NCBI GenBank assembly: GCA_026705925.1
Contig: JAPOZT010000017.1
Span: forward strand, 97,866 to 161,865
DNA: 64,000 nucleotides
From: Gemmatimonadota bacterium
GTDB lineage: Bacteria; JAAXHH01
Direction of reading: 5' to 3'
Part shown: positions 1 to 6,656 of the stretch, piece after piece
Layout of the letters: each line of letters starts with the position of its first letter
Position numbering within the stretch: the stretch's first letter is position 1
Translations under genes and position numbers: made by a program
The notes under the pieces: model-generated
Database searches by the model: none
The model's input: the letters and a program-made list of their open reading frames with translations, nothing else
What the model was told of the DNA's origin: nothing

Positions 1-273
1 GTCGGGGGCGGACATATCGACGCGCTGCCCCGGGGGTGCCTCGTGGTGCTGGTGACCCGGGCCCTGATCTGCGATATGGAAGCGGTCCGCCGGCGGGTCC
101 TGGCCGACGAACTCAGCCTGGCGGCGGACGTGTGGGACGTTGAACCCCTGCCCCCCGGAGATCCGCTGCTCGGGCGCCACAACGTCGTGCATACGCCGCA
201 CAACGCCGGTCGCACGATCGACGCGAACCGGGCCTGGGTGGAGAAGCTTGTCGCCCAGTTCAGGCCGCGGTAG
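1..273 (+). CDS. D-2-hydroxyacid dehydrogenase, C-terminal fragment (cut by window edge)
   Basis: The frame is open from base 1 and stops at 271-273, so this is the last 90 residues of a longer gene. The segment DVWDVEPLPPGDPLL followed by NVVHTPHNAG matches the end of the NAD-binding domain of D-isomer-specific 2-hydroxyacid dehydrogenases, where the histidine of TPHxAG is the catalytic acid/base. Family members reduce 2-keto acids or oxidise D-2-hydroxy acids with NAD(H) in the cytoplasm. The substrate (phosphoglycerate, glyoxylate/hydroxypyruvate or lactate) cannot be told from this fragment. A strong rho-independent terminator lies 150 bp downstream. Confidence 0.8.
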   Translation, partial: VGGGHIDALPRGCLVVLVTRALICDMEAVRRRVLADELSLAADVWDVEPLPPGDPLLGRHNVVHTPHNAGRTIDANRAWVEKLVAQFRPR

Positions 274-314
274 CGGCATGACGCCGCCTGGCCATGAAGT
301 GGATGTTGAAAGGA

Positions 315-379
315 TGTGGAAAGGTTGTGAATAACCTGGGGAGCGGAGCGTGAATCAGGTGTGGATAATGTGTGGATAA
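315..379. promoter_or_regulatory. Cluster of DnaA-box-like sites
   Basis: Two perfect copies of TGTGGATAA (reverse complement of the DnaA box TTATCCACA) lie at 360-368 and 371-379. A one-mismatch copy, TGTGAATAA, is at 326-334 and a weaker TGTGGAAAG at 315-323. All four share one orientation and are spaced 11, 34 and 11 bp, close to whole helical turns. DnaA boxes of this quality in phase occur at replication origins and DnaA-titration or DnaA-regulated sites. No dnaA, dnaN or gidA gene is visible, and the AT-rich stretch of the area is about 2 kb away, so which of these roles applies is open. Confidence 0.55.
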
Positions 380-419
380 TTAAGGCGGGGACCAAACTGT
401 CCTGACCCCCAACAAAAAA

Positions 420-454
420 CCCCGGCCGTTTCACAGGGCCGGGGCTTCTTGTTT
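420..454 (+). terminator. Rho-independent terminator
   Basis: The arms CCCCGGCC (420-427) and GGCCGGGG (437-444) form an 8-bp GC stem with a 9-nt loop, followed by the T-rich tail CTTCTTGTTT. It probably ends the transcript of the dehydrogenase gene. Confidence 0.8.
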
Positions 455-729
455 ACTGACCTCTAATAGCACGGCCGAAGCCGCTTCATTTCAAGGTAGT
501 ATGCCGCTCGCCCCTTTCAGTGGCCGAAGCTCCTACTTGGGGCGAACGGGAAGGCGTTCCAAGGTGCCTGATACAAATGCATGAGGGTGGTAGCACCATC
601 TTACGTTACGATGGGACGCGAAGGCAACCCTCATTTTGGATAACCTCGGGCGACACCTCGGAACTAAAGCACTGCTCCAGGACTCTGTCTGCACCCTGGC
701 TACGGGCCCGGATTATCCGATTCCGTTTA
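455..729. other. Non-coding spacer before the collagen-like gene
   Basis: The 274-729 interval holds the DnaA-box cluster and the terminator. In the remaining 275 bp I see no gene with a ribosome-binding site and no further hairpin. The 115-residue plus-strand ORF starting at 520 runs antisense into the collagen-like gene and has no recognisable domain. Confidence 0.5.
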
Positions 730-2163
730 TTAACCTCCGTCGGCTGCCGGCTCGACCGCCTCGGTAACCATGATCGCAGGCAAGACACGGTCATCCGCGC
801 CCGGATAGGAGAGGATGATACGAGAGGTTCCCGCTCCTACGACTGCATTGGAGAAACTTCCTGTTAACGCCTTACTAGTAAGACCACCATCAGCGGAGGT
901 AGCAACTGTAACGGTACCTTCGCCGCCAATAAGGGAGACAGTTATTCCAGTGTCATCGAGCACTTCGCTTGACTGCTGCAACCTGAAGGTAAGGCTAGCT
1001 ACCGTGGCGCCTGTATCCGTAGCGTAATTACCCTCGGAATCGTACTCATTCACCGCGACTGTATACACCACATCCGCAGGATCAGTAGTACTGCCACTGC
1101 CGTCCATTCGATCTTCATTGCCCGTGAATAAGGCAGCAGCCGTACTGTCTGCATTATAAATGATGTGGATGGACCGCGCTGCCGTCAGAATTCTGGTAAA
1201 GGTAATGATGTGCGTTACCTCTCCGCCAGGCGTCACGTTGATCGTAATCGCCTTGGAGGAAACACCTTCGTATTTCGCGGTGATATCGGCTTCGCCCACG
1301 CTCTTTGCCGTAGCAGTGCTGCCGTCGATCGAGATGACACTGGGATCGGAGCTTTCGAAGGTGATATCGACATCGACTTCCGTTCCTTCGATGCCGGCCA
1401 TCTTGTCATCCTGCGCAGCGTCCCGAGCAGTGGCTACTAGAGGAATAGACTCACCGTTAGAGATCAAGTCCCCGTCCGAAGGACTGGTTATTACGATACT
1501 CTTGACCTCGGAAAGAACCATGACATCGAACGTGACAGCGATGCCGCGGCCCACGGCCGTCGCAGTGATTTCGGCTGTTCCGGTGCCGACTGCTTCAATC
1601 ATGCCATCATCTACCGTCACCTTTTCCGCATCTGAAGATGCCCATGTAAAAGTGACTCCAAGAATAGGCATTTTGGTCTGCGTGGCAGCCTTGGCGACAA
1701 TAGAGGTGGTTTTACCGTGGTCTAAGGTGACGTTCCAATCGCCACCAACTATGGCCGCTTCCTTAGCGAAACCGTCACTGGCCATGAAGACCAGGTTATT
1801 TTTGTCATTGCCACCCTGGATCAGCTTGATGTGGTGCACGTCGGCCAGCAAGTTGCCCAGATCGGCTGGATCGATGGTGGAAGCGTCACCAGGAGGACCT
1901 TGAGGACCCGTGTCACCCGTGTCACCTTTTTCACCTGGAGCACCTGGAGCACCTGGAGGACCTGGAGGACCCGTGTCACCTTTTTCACCTGGAGCACCTG
2001 GTGCACCTGGAGCACCTTGAGCACCGGGCAACCCTTGCGCACCAGGCGCCCCCGTATCGCCCTTAGCTCCGGGCGAACCCGGCGGACCCGCCGGACCTGT
2101 CTTGCCTTCGCAGCCCATAACGGACAGCGCGAACGCAACAACTATGACTATGAGGTAATGCAT
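730..2163 (-). CDS. Collagen-like lipoprotein with bacterial Ig-like (Big2-type) domains
   Basis: The start chosen is the ATG at 2163, preceded by GGGAG at 7-8 nt; the longer ORF begins at an unsupported TTG. The 477-residue product opens with a lipoprotein signal (hydrophobic stretch ending LSVMGC, lipobox Cys about 18). About 70 residues of Gly-X-Y collagen repeat follow, such as [19 protein letters not shown]. Then come two beta-rich segments with the Big2 signature ([31 protein letters not shown], each followed by an ITA(T/K) strand) and a C-terminal domain I cannot identify. Bacterial collagen-like proteins form surface triple helices, and Big2 domains act as adhesin spacers. A membrane-anchored, exported stalk or adhesin is inferred. 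It is monocistronic and faces away from marR. Confidence 0.75.
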   Translation of the reverse strand: MHYLIVIVVAFALSVMGCEGKTGPAGPPGSPGAKGDTGAPGAQGLPGAQGAPGAPGAPGEKGDTGPPGPPGAPGAPGEKGDTGDTGPQGPPGDASTIDPADLGNLLADVHHIKLIQGGNDKNNLVFMASDGFAKEAAIVGGDWNVTLDHGKTTSIVAKAATQTKMPILGVTFTWASSDAEKVTVDDGMIEAVGTGTAEITATAVGRGIAVTFDVMVLSEVKSIVITSPSDGDLISNGESIPLVATARDAAQDDKMAGIEGTEVDVDITFESSDPSVISIDGSTATAKSVGEADITAKYEGVSSKAITINVTPGGEVTHIITFTRILTAARSIHIIYNADSTAAALFTGNEDRMDGSGSTTDPADVVYTVAVNEYDSEGNYATDTGATVASLTFRLQQSSEVLDDTGITVSLIGGEGTVTVATSADGGLTSKALTGSFSNAVVGAGTSRIILSYPGADDRVLPAIMVTEAVEPAADGG

Positions 2164-2756
2164 TATCGTCTCCCGTTTATGTGTTAAGTCAGGATGCTTC
2201 AAAACTGCCAAACATTAAACCATACACCCTCCTTTACATGGAGTAATTCCCATGAATACGTTGCCAAACTTTATCGGGTTGTCAGTATTGTTGCACAATT
2301 CACACACGTTTTTTGTGGTAGAATACACAGAGTTAATCAACAATCTATATGAGATCAAAGTATTGTCAACAGAAAATTTCGTTAATAGTTGTTATTGATC
2401 ATTATAGAGTATGATAATAAAATGACTTTCTCGCAATAACAATTACTAAATTAACGTTTAGAGCGTGATTTTTACCGATAAAAAGCTGGATTGATACATT
2501 TGTCAACACAAAATACTAATCATTATCACAACCTTATCTAGTTTATTATTGTTTTTGTTTAGGATTATTGGATATGTGCCGGTTTCCGTTTTCGGTGTGA
2601 TTTTTCCATCACAAATTCGCCCTGCCGATTGCACGAAATGCCTGATATTGCTTGACAGAAGCACTGTTTGTTGCGTAGAATTGCGTATTGTGATGAAAGC
2701 GAATGTCGTTCCCTGTTTCCTCGTATGAGTCGGTGATTTAACGAAGGTGAGAGATC
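2164..2756. other. AT-rich intergenic region between divergent genes
   Basis: About 590 bp with base composition far below the surrounding GC, especially 2280-2560. It carries an imperfect inverted repeat, TTATTGATCAT (2392-2402) and ATGATAATAA (2411-2420), differing by one bulged base, and a further partner CAATAAC near 2436 that can pair with GTTATTG at 2391. It must contain the promoter of the collagen-like gene, for which I cannot name convincing boxes, and it contains the clear marR promoter. No gene is visible inside. Confidence 0.6.
2652..2681 (+). promoter_or_regulatory. Sigma-70 type promoter of the marR-family gene
   Basis: TTGACA (2652-2657), an 18-bp spacer, then TAGAAT (2676-2681). 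A start near 2688 would give a leader of about 70 nt. Directly over the -10 box lies the direct repeat TTGCGTA-GAA-TTGCGTA (2671-2687), a plausible binding site for the encoded repressor. Confidence 0.6.
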
Positions 2757-3242
2757 GTGCAGATCAACAATCTGAGAGAGCTTTCCGATCGCTACGTTTC
2801 CGTTGTGAGAAACCTGTGTCGCCTGACGTACATCGCAAGACTGGATGAATGGCAGGGGCTGGACATGACCGTGCCCCAGGTCAAGACGTTGATCCTGCTT
2901 GAACACGCGGGTCCGCTCAGGATGGGCCAGTTGGCCGGTTCCCTGGGCAGCGGCCTTTCCACGACCACGACCATCGTGGACCGCCTGGTGAAAAAGCAGT
3001 TGGTTCAGCGGGATTCGGACCCGAACGACCGGAGAGTCGTTAAGTGTGAGCTTACCAAGAACGGCCGGGTGGCGACCGATATGTTCTGGGAGCACATCAA
3101 GACCAGGGCCCTGAAGGCTTCCGACCAGTGGGACCTGGAACAGTTCGAAAACGTGGTCCAGTCTCTCGAACTGATCTGGGGAACCGAAGAAGCGCTTCGG
3201 ACGAGTGACGACGCCGCATCGTCTGCCGCCGCTGCCAGGTAA
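2757..3242 (+). CDS. MarR-family transcriptional regulator
   Basis: The 161-residue product has the MarR fold. An N-terminal dimerisation helix is followed by a winged helix-turn-helix at about residues 45-105, with recognition segment GLSTTTTIVDRLVKKQ and the wing DPNDRRVV that is diagnostic of the family. MarR proteins are dimeric repressors relieved by small phenolic or oxidising ligands. The start is GTG with GAAGGTGAG upstream. It is monocistronic, bounded by its own promoter and terminator. Its target is not obvious; the divergent collagen-like gene is the nearest candidate. The C-terminal tail is Ala/Ser-rich. Confidence 0.88.
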   Translation: MQINNLRELSDRYVSVVRNLCRLTYIARLDEWQGLDMTVPQVKTLILLEHAGPLRMGQLAGSLGSGLSTTTTIVDRLVKKQLVQRDSDPNDRRVVKCELTKNGRVATDMFWEHIKTRALKASDQWDLEQFENVVQSLELIWGTEEALRTSDDAASSAAAAR

Positions 3243-3244
3243 TG

Positions 3245-3271
3245 GTGCGGCGCAGGATCCGCCGCACTTTT
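3245..3271 (+). terminator. Rho-independent terminator of the marR-family gene
   Basis: GTGCGGCG (3245-3252) and CGCCGCAC (3260-3267) form a perfect 8-bp stem with a 7-nt loop followed by TTTT. It begins two bases after the stop codon. Confidence 0.8.
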
Positions 3272-3323
3272 ATAGATTCCGGTTCAGTTCCCCACTCTGC
3301 CTCAGATCTACTACCCTGATTAA

Positions 3324-3435
3324 CCTGCATCTAACCTGCATCTAGCCCGCGCCGCCCGGCGATCAGGCTGCATCTTCATTCCAGCATCCATCCTGCGATC
3401 AACCTGCGATCAACCTGCGATCAACCTGCGTTTAG
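3324..3435. repeat. 11-bp tandem repeats (CCTGCGATCAA type)
   Basis: Two units of CCTGCATCTA(A/G) at 3324-3345 and four of the type CCTGCGATCAA at 3392-3435 (three identical, the fourth CCTGCGTTTAG). The 11-bp period is one helical turn. The rest of the 3272-3682 spacer holds smaller repeats (TTAGCCCAGC near 3518, CGACCGCCCG near 3560) and no credible gene. Confidence 0.7.
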
Positions 3436-3682
3436 CCTGACCGCTCCCACTACGCCCATTTCCGCCGGTTCTGTGTCGCCCCGCGATCAGGTCGCTTTCG
3501 CGCGAGCTCGCGATCCTTAGCCCAGCTTAGCCCAGTCGCAGTCGTGCAACCGCCCGTGCGACCGCCCGAGTATAATGGAGTCCTTCCGCGGGACATCCCT
3601 CACGCCCGATCTCTGTAAAAACGTAAAAACCTGCGAGATTGCAGATCGTGTTGCCGACTAATGGATTTAGAAGGGAGGAATC

Positions 3683-4012
3683 ATGGCCAGGCGACGGCCC
3701 TTGAGATCCATTCCCATTACAGTTTTTCACTCTATCCAGAGAGGTGTCGACATGAGATTCAGGTTAACGGTAAAGTGTGAACCCGACGGGGACGGATTCA
3801 ACATTCGATGTCCTGCGTTTCCTGATATACTCATAAGGAGCAAAACCATCGAAGAAGGCATGGAACAGGTCCCGGATGCGATTCTGCTCGCCATGGACCT
3901 TCTGTTCATGGAGGGCGTTACCCCTCCTTTCGGTGAGCACTTCGGTATAGAAGGCGACCTGGATGGTACGCCGCCCAATATACTTCCCTATGAATCGGAA
4001 GCGTTGAACTAA
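3683..4012 (+). CDS. Orphan HicB-like (antitoxin-fold) protein
   Basis: From the methionine at 3752 the sequence reads as a HicB-type partial RNase-H fold: a strand (MRFRLTVKCEPDGDGF), the CPAFPDILIRSKTIEEG turn-helix equivalent to the usual CPDLPGC...TIEEA, and a helix DAILLAM. HicB proteins neutralise the HicA mRNA interferase and often repress their operon. No HicA-like ORF is visible on either side. The start is ambiguous: the ATG at 3683 has the better GGAGG site and adds an Arg-rich 23-residue leader, while the ATG at 3752 (AGAGG upstream) fits the family start. The C-terminal DNA-binding domain of long HicB proteins is absent. Confidence 0.6.
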   Translation: MARRRPLRSIPITVFHSIQRGVDMRFRLTVKCEPDGDGFNIRCPAFPDILIRSKTIEEGMEQVPDAILLAMDLLFMEGVTPPFGEHFGIEGDLDGTPPNILPYESEALN

Positions 4013-4082
4013 GCGGTCATCTCGCGCTCAGCCCTTACACCGCCCCGGGTTCTTTGCTTCCACCGTGGGCCGTCGCCTGAAT

Positions 4083-4149
4083 ACAGCCTACGCCAAGGCC
4101 GATCAACGTCGCGAAATGAACGTCGCTGCCCTTGCCGTAGGCTGTTTTT
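4083..4149 (+). terminator. Long imperfect hairpin with T-run
   Basis: ACAGCCTACG (4083-4092) pairs with CGTAGGCTGT (4136-4145). The stem continues past one mismatch with CAAGG/CCTTG, enclosing a loop of about 30 nt, and is followed by TTTTT. It lies 70 bp after the HicB-like stop and probably terminates that transcript. The large loop also contains the near-repeat AACGTCGC (4104 and 4120), so a small structured RNA is an alternative. Confidence 0.55.
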
Positions 4150-4405
4150 CGTACAAATTCACGAAATATCACATTATATATTCCAATATTCACGTTTATA
4201 GCATATATTGAACTGTTTTTCCATGTATATGCGACGGGCGAATCACTATTTTGGAATGACCGGATGATCGTCAATTCCTCAAAGCCTGCGTCAAAATCTG
4301 CGTATAGGCGTGCGTCGAGTTTTGAAAACCGGATAACTTCGGTGCTCCGGGCAGTCTAAAAAGCGGCGGGTTTCATCATGGCAAACATGGCGGGGAGAAA
4401 GGAAG
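4150..4405. other. AT-rich spacer
   Basis: The 4013-4405 interval lacks a recognisable gene. After the hairpin, about 120 bp (4150-4270) are AT-rich and presumably hold the promoter of the small membrane-protein pair, but I cannot assign boxes with confidence. Confidence 0.4.
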
Positions 4406-4561
4406 ATGGGTAGGGACCTCGAGCTTCCGGACACGGAGTTGACCATCCTCGAGAGCATCCGGAATCTGCTGCGGGCCTGGTTCATCGTCTGGCTTATTCT
4501 GACTTTACTGGGAACCTTTGGCCTGATCGTTTTATGCGCCGAAATCCTGACCAGGGGATGA
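4406..4561 (+). CDS. Small single-pass membrane protein (51 aa), below the ORF-track cutoff
   Basis: The ATG at 4406 is preceded by GGGGAGAAAGGAAG, a good ribosome-binding site, and the frame runs 51 codons to a TGA at 4559. The product has a charged N-terminal helix (residues 1-24, start MGRDLELPDT) and one strongly hydrophobic segment (about 25-46, WFIVWLILTLLGTFGLIVL). This is typical of a short membrane peptide. It lies 43 bp upstream of another small membrane protein in the same direction, so the two are probably co-transcribed. No function can be assigned. Confidence 0.55.
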   Translation: MGRDLELPDTELTILESIRNLLRAWFIVWLILTLLGTFGLIVLCAEILTRG

Positions 4562-4604
4562 CTGCCGGGAACCAGAAGGTTAAACACCAAGACAAGGTCA
4601 AGAT

Positions 4605-4847
4605 ATGAGCGAGAACAAAGACAAGACATCGCGTGGCAGGCAGGGGAATGTCACGACGGAAGTAAGGCAGTCCATAGATCGAATCGAAGGAGATCTGTAC
4701 CACGGAGCCGGAAGCATATGGGTACGGTTGGGGAAGGTAGAGGAGAAGCTGAATCACGTTGCCACGAAGTCGTTCATCCTTACCGTGGTGCTGTCCGGTG
4801 TGGTTGTGTTCAGCGCCATAGTGTTCGCCATCCTGCGGTATTTATAG
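4605..4847 (+). CDS. Small coiled-coil protein with C-terminal membrane anchor
   Basis: 80 residues: a basic, polar N-terminus; an amphipathic stretch with heptad spacing (QSIDRIEGDLYHG, VRLGKVEEKLNHV); and a C-terminal transmembrane segment (about 57-78, LTVVLSGVVVFSAIVFAIL). The layout, a short coiled coil tethered by one helix, resembles holin-associated XhlA-like proteins and the other small membrane proteins of this window in mirror order. The ribosome-binding site is weak (AAGG). Following DNA has the hairpin TCGCACG/CGTGCGA (4869-4888) without a convincing T-run. Confidence 0.6.
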   Translation: MSENKDKTSRGRQGNVTTEVRQSIDRIEGDLYHGAGSIWVRLGKVEEKLNHVATKSFILTVVLSGVVVFSAIVFAILRYL

Positions 4848-5000
4848 AATTAACCGACAAAGCACTCCTCGCACGGTTTTTCGTGCGATTACCCTCGCTG
4901 TTTTAGAACGAGTTTCCGTACAAGTTTCCGCCCGATTTGTTTCGCTTATACCTGCCGGGTTGAAATAACCATAGCATATCCGGGACGACCGCCGCGCATA

Positions 5001-5041
5001 CAAAAAACCCCGAAATGCCCTTGCTCAAAGGCTCTTCGGGG
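5001..5041 (-). terminator. Rho-independent terminator of the tRNA transcript
   Basis: Read on the minus strand, CCCCGAA ... TTCGGGG forms a 7-bp stem (plus-strand arms 5035-5041 and 5008-5014) followed by TTTTTT (5002-5007). It lies 44 bp beyond the 3-prime end of tRNA-Glu. Confidence 0.8.
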
Positions 5042-5084
5042 ATAGTGCCAATAATACCGGCGATCGATTGGGACGCAAGCTATA

Positions 5085-5156
5085 TAGCGGTACGGGGAAT
5101 CGAACCCCGGTTTGATGGCTGAGAACCACCCGTCCTAACCACTAGACGATACCGCC
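5085..5156 (-). tRNA. tRNA-Glu (anticodon CUC)
   Basis: On the minus strand the sequence begins GGCGGTATCGTCTAGTGG and folds into a full cloverleaf. The acceptor GGCGGTA/TACCGCT has a G-U first pair, the D arm is GTC...GAC, and the anticodon loop TTCTCAG reads CUC at 34-36. The T arm is CCGGG/CCCGG with the TTCGATT loop. The 3-prime CCA is not encoded. It is the second gene of a two-tRNA transcript with tRNA-Gln. Confidence 0.95.
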
Positions 5157-5266
5157 ACATTACTCCAGTAATATATACGCCATTCACCTTCTGGCGTCAA
5201 GCCTCAGGGCCGCAAGGCTGCCGCACCGGCGGCATTTTTATGCTTCCGCTCCGGCGGGCATGCGCA

Positions 5267-5337
5267 CTGGGGGGCAGGGATTCGAACCCCGATTCCATGG
5301 TCCAGAGCCATGTGTCCTACCCTTGAACGACCCCCCA
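5267..5337 (-). tRNA. tRNA-Gln (anticodon CUG)
   Basis: On the minus strand the sequence begins TGGGGGGTCGTTCAAGGG and folds as a cloverleaf with acceptor TGGGGGG/CCCCCCA, anticodon stem CATGG/CCATG and loop CTCTGGA (anticodon CUG). The T loop is TTCGAAT and the discriminator base is G. CCA is not encoded. The U1-A72 pair is a known identity feature that lets non-discriminating GluRS and GatCAB handle tRNA-Gln, which fits gatA/gatB in this window. Confidence 0.95.
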
Positions 5338-5385
5338 ATCGGACCGGCGGACGACCGGGTGATTTTCCCGATTGCCGCCGCGTCT

Positions 5386-5413
5386 AAGATAGGGATTCCA
5401 CCTCGAAAATCAA
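5386..5413 (-). promoter_or_regulatory. Probable promoter of the tRNA pair
   Basis: On the minus strand TTGATT (5413-5408) is separated by 16 bp from TATCTT (5391-5386), about 50 bp upstream of tRNA-Gln and just past the stop codon of the dGTPase-like gene. Confidence 0.45.
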
Positions 5414-5425
5414 GGAAAATCAGGG

Positions 5426-6577
5426 TCAGACGCGCTCGTAGGGATCGAAGAGGCGCTCGTATTCCCGCAGGGCGTAGCGGTCCGTCATCCCCGCGATGTA
5501 GTCGCAGACCCGGCGCTCGAGCGGCTCGTCCTGGCCGTGCGGAACGCCGGCCGGGGGAAGCTGGCGCGAGTCGGCCGTGTACTCGTTGAAGAGGCTTTCA
5601 ATGAACCGGGTCGCCTTGCGGGACATGCGTATCAGCCGGTAGTGCCGGTAGAAGTTCTCCATGAGGAATGCGCGGAGCTGCTGGTTCTTCCCGGCCATGG
5701 ACGGACTGTAGTCCACCACGGGGATGTCGAGTGTGCGCACTTCGTCCGGCGACTTCACGCTGTGGCGTTCCAGGTTCTCGTGGGTCGTCCGGACCACGTC
5801 CATGATCATCTGGTTGATTAGTGCGCGGATGATCCAGTACCGCTTGCGCGTGGGGTCGAGGTCCCGGATCTTCTCCACCTCCTCGCGGATCGCCCCGTCC
5901 CAGATTTCCAGTTCGGTGAGCTGGTCCAGGCTGAGTATGCCCGCGCTCACACCGTCGTCCAGGTCGTGCGAATTGTAGGCGATCTCGTCGGCGACGTTGG
6001 CGATCTGGGCTTCCACCGAGGCAAACTTTCCGGGCCGGAATTCCTCCTCGTCGAAGCCGTGTGGCGCGTTGTGCTTCGCGATGCCCTCGCGCGTCTCCCA
6101 GGTCAGGTTGAGACCCTGGAAGGACGGATAACGCCATTCGAGCAGGTCGATGATGCGCAGACTCTGCCGGTTGTGCTGGAATCCCCCGCAGTGCTTCATC
6201 AGGCTGTCGAGGGCATCTTCGCCACAGTGGCCGAAGGGGGGATGGCCCAGGTCGTGGGCAAGGGCGATGGCGGCAGCCAGGTCCTGGTTGGCGCCCAGAT
6301 TCCGCGCGATCGTCTCGGAAACGCCCGCCGTCTCCATGGTGTGGGTGAGGCGCGTCCGGTAGTGATCGCCCTCGTGGTACACGAAGACCTGGGTCTTGTA
6401 TTCGAGCCGGCGGAAGGACTTCGAATGCACAATCCGGTCGCGGTCCCGCTGAAAGGGCGTCCGCCACGGAGCCTCCTCCTCAGGATGCCTGCGGCCCCGG
6501 CTCGCGCTGCTCTTCTCGGCATAGGACGCGAGGGTGCGATCCTCCATCTCTTCCAGCCGGGTTCTGTCGACGATCAT
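5426..6577 (-). CDS. dgt: dGTPase-like HD-domain triphosphohydrolase
   Basis: The 383-residue product carries the dGTPase/HD signature. The motif RLTHTMETAGVSETIARNLG gives the first metal histidine, and HDLGHPPFGHCGEDAL gives the HD dyad. Upstream lies the conserved RDRDRIVHSKSFRRLEYKTQVF block, and downstream the helical segment ANVADEIAYNSHDLDDG contributes the last Asp. The family hydrolyses dNTPs (classically dGTP) to nucleoside plus tripolyphosphate, trimming dNTP pools in the cytoplasm. The length fits the short type-2 dGTPase-like group rather than the 500-residue E. coli enzyme. The ATG at 6577 has GGAG 8 nt upstream. Confidence 0.88.
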   Translation of the reverse strand: MIVDRTRLEEMEDRTLASYAEKSSASRGRRHPEEEAPWRTPFQRDRDRIVHSKSFRRLEYKTQVFVYHEGDHYRTRLTHTMETAGVSETIARNLGANQDLAAAIALAHDLGHPPFGHCGEDALDSLMKHCGGFQHNRQSLRIIDLLEWRYPSFQGLNLTWETREGIAKHNAPHGFDEEEFRPGKFASVEAQIANVADEIAYNSHDLDDGVSAGILSLDQLTELEIWDGAIREEVEKIRDLDPTRKRYWIIRALINQMIMDVVRTTHENLERHSVKSPDEVRTLDIPVVDYSPSMAGKNQQLRAFLMENFYRHYRLIRMSRKATRFIESLFNEYTADSRQLPPAGVPHGQDEPLERRVCDYIAGMTDRYALREYERLFDPYERV

Positions 6578-6656
6578 CCGGTTTACTCCGAAGCGGGGTT
6601 GTCAGGGCGCGGCTTCACGGCGCGGCATCATGCGCGGCGGCGCGGCGGCGCGGCGG

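Noticed and set aside
520-867. 115-aa plus-strand ORF near the window start
   Set aside because: No ribosome-binding site or domain; it overlaps the 3-prime end of the collagen-like gene antisense.
1160-1903. 247-aa plus-strand ORF
   Set aside because: It is antisense to the collagen-like lipoprotein, whose lipobox, Gly-X-Y repeats and ribosome-binding site fix the coding strand.
3527-3730. HicA toxin candidate upstream of the HicB-like gene
   Set aside because: No frame contains the HicA Gly-x-His core or double-stranded-RNA-binding-like pattern.
4035-4274. 79-aa minus-strand ORF
   Set aside because: It starts at TTG without a ribosome-binding site and crosses the hairpin terminator of the HicB-like gene.
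4291-4629. 112-aa minus-strand ORF
   Set aside because: It is antisense to the better supported 51-aa membrane peptide and has no domain.
5210-5245. TGCCGC/GCGGCA hairpin with TTTTT between the two tRNA genes
   Set aside because: The T-run lies on the plus strand, opposite to tRNA transcription, and no plus-strand gene ends there.
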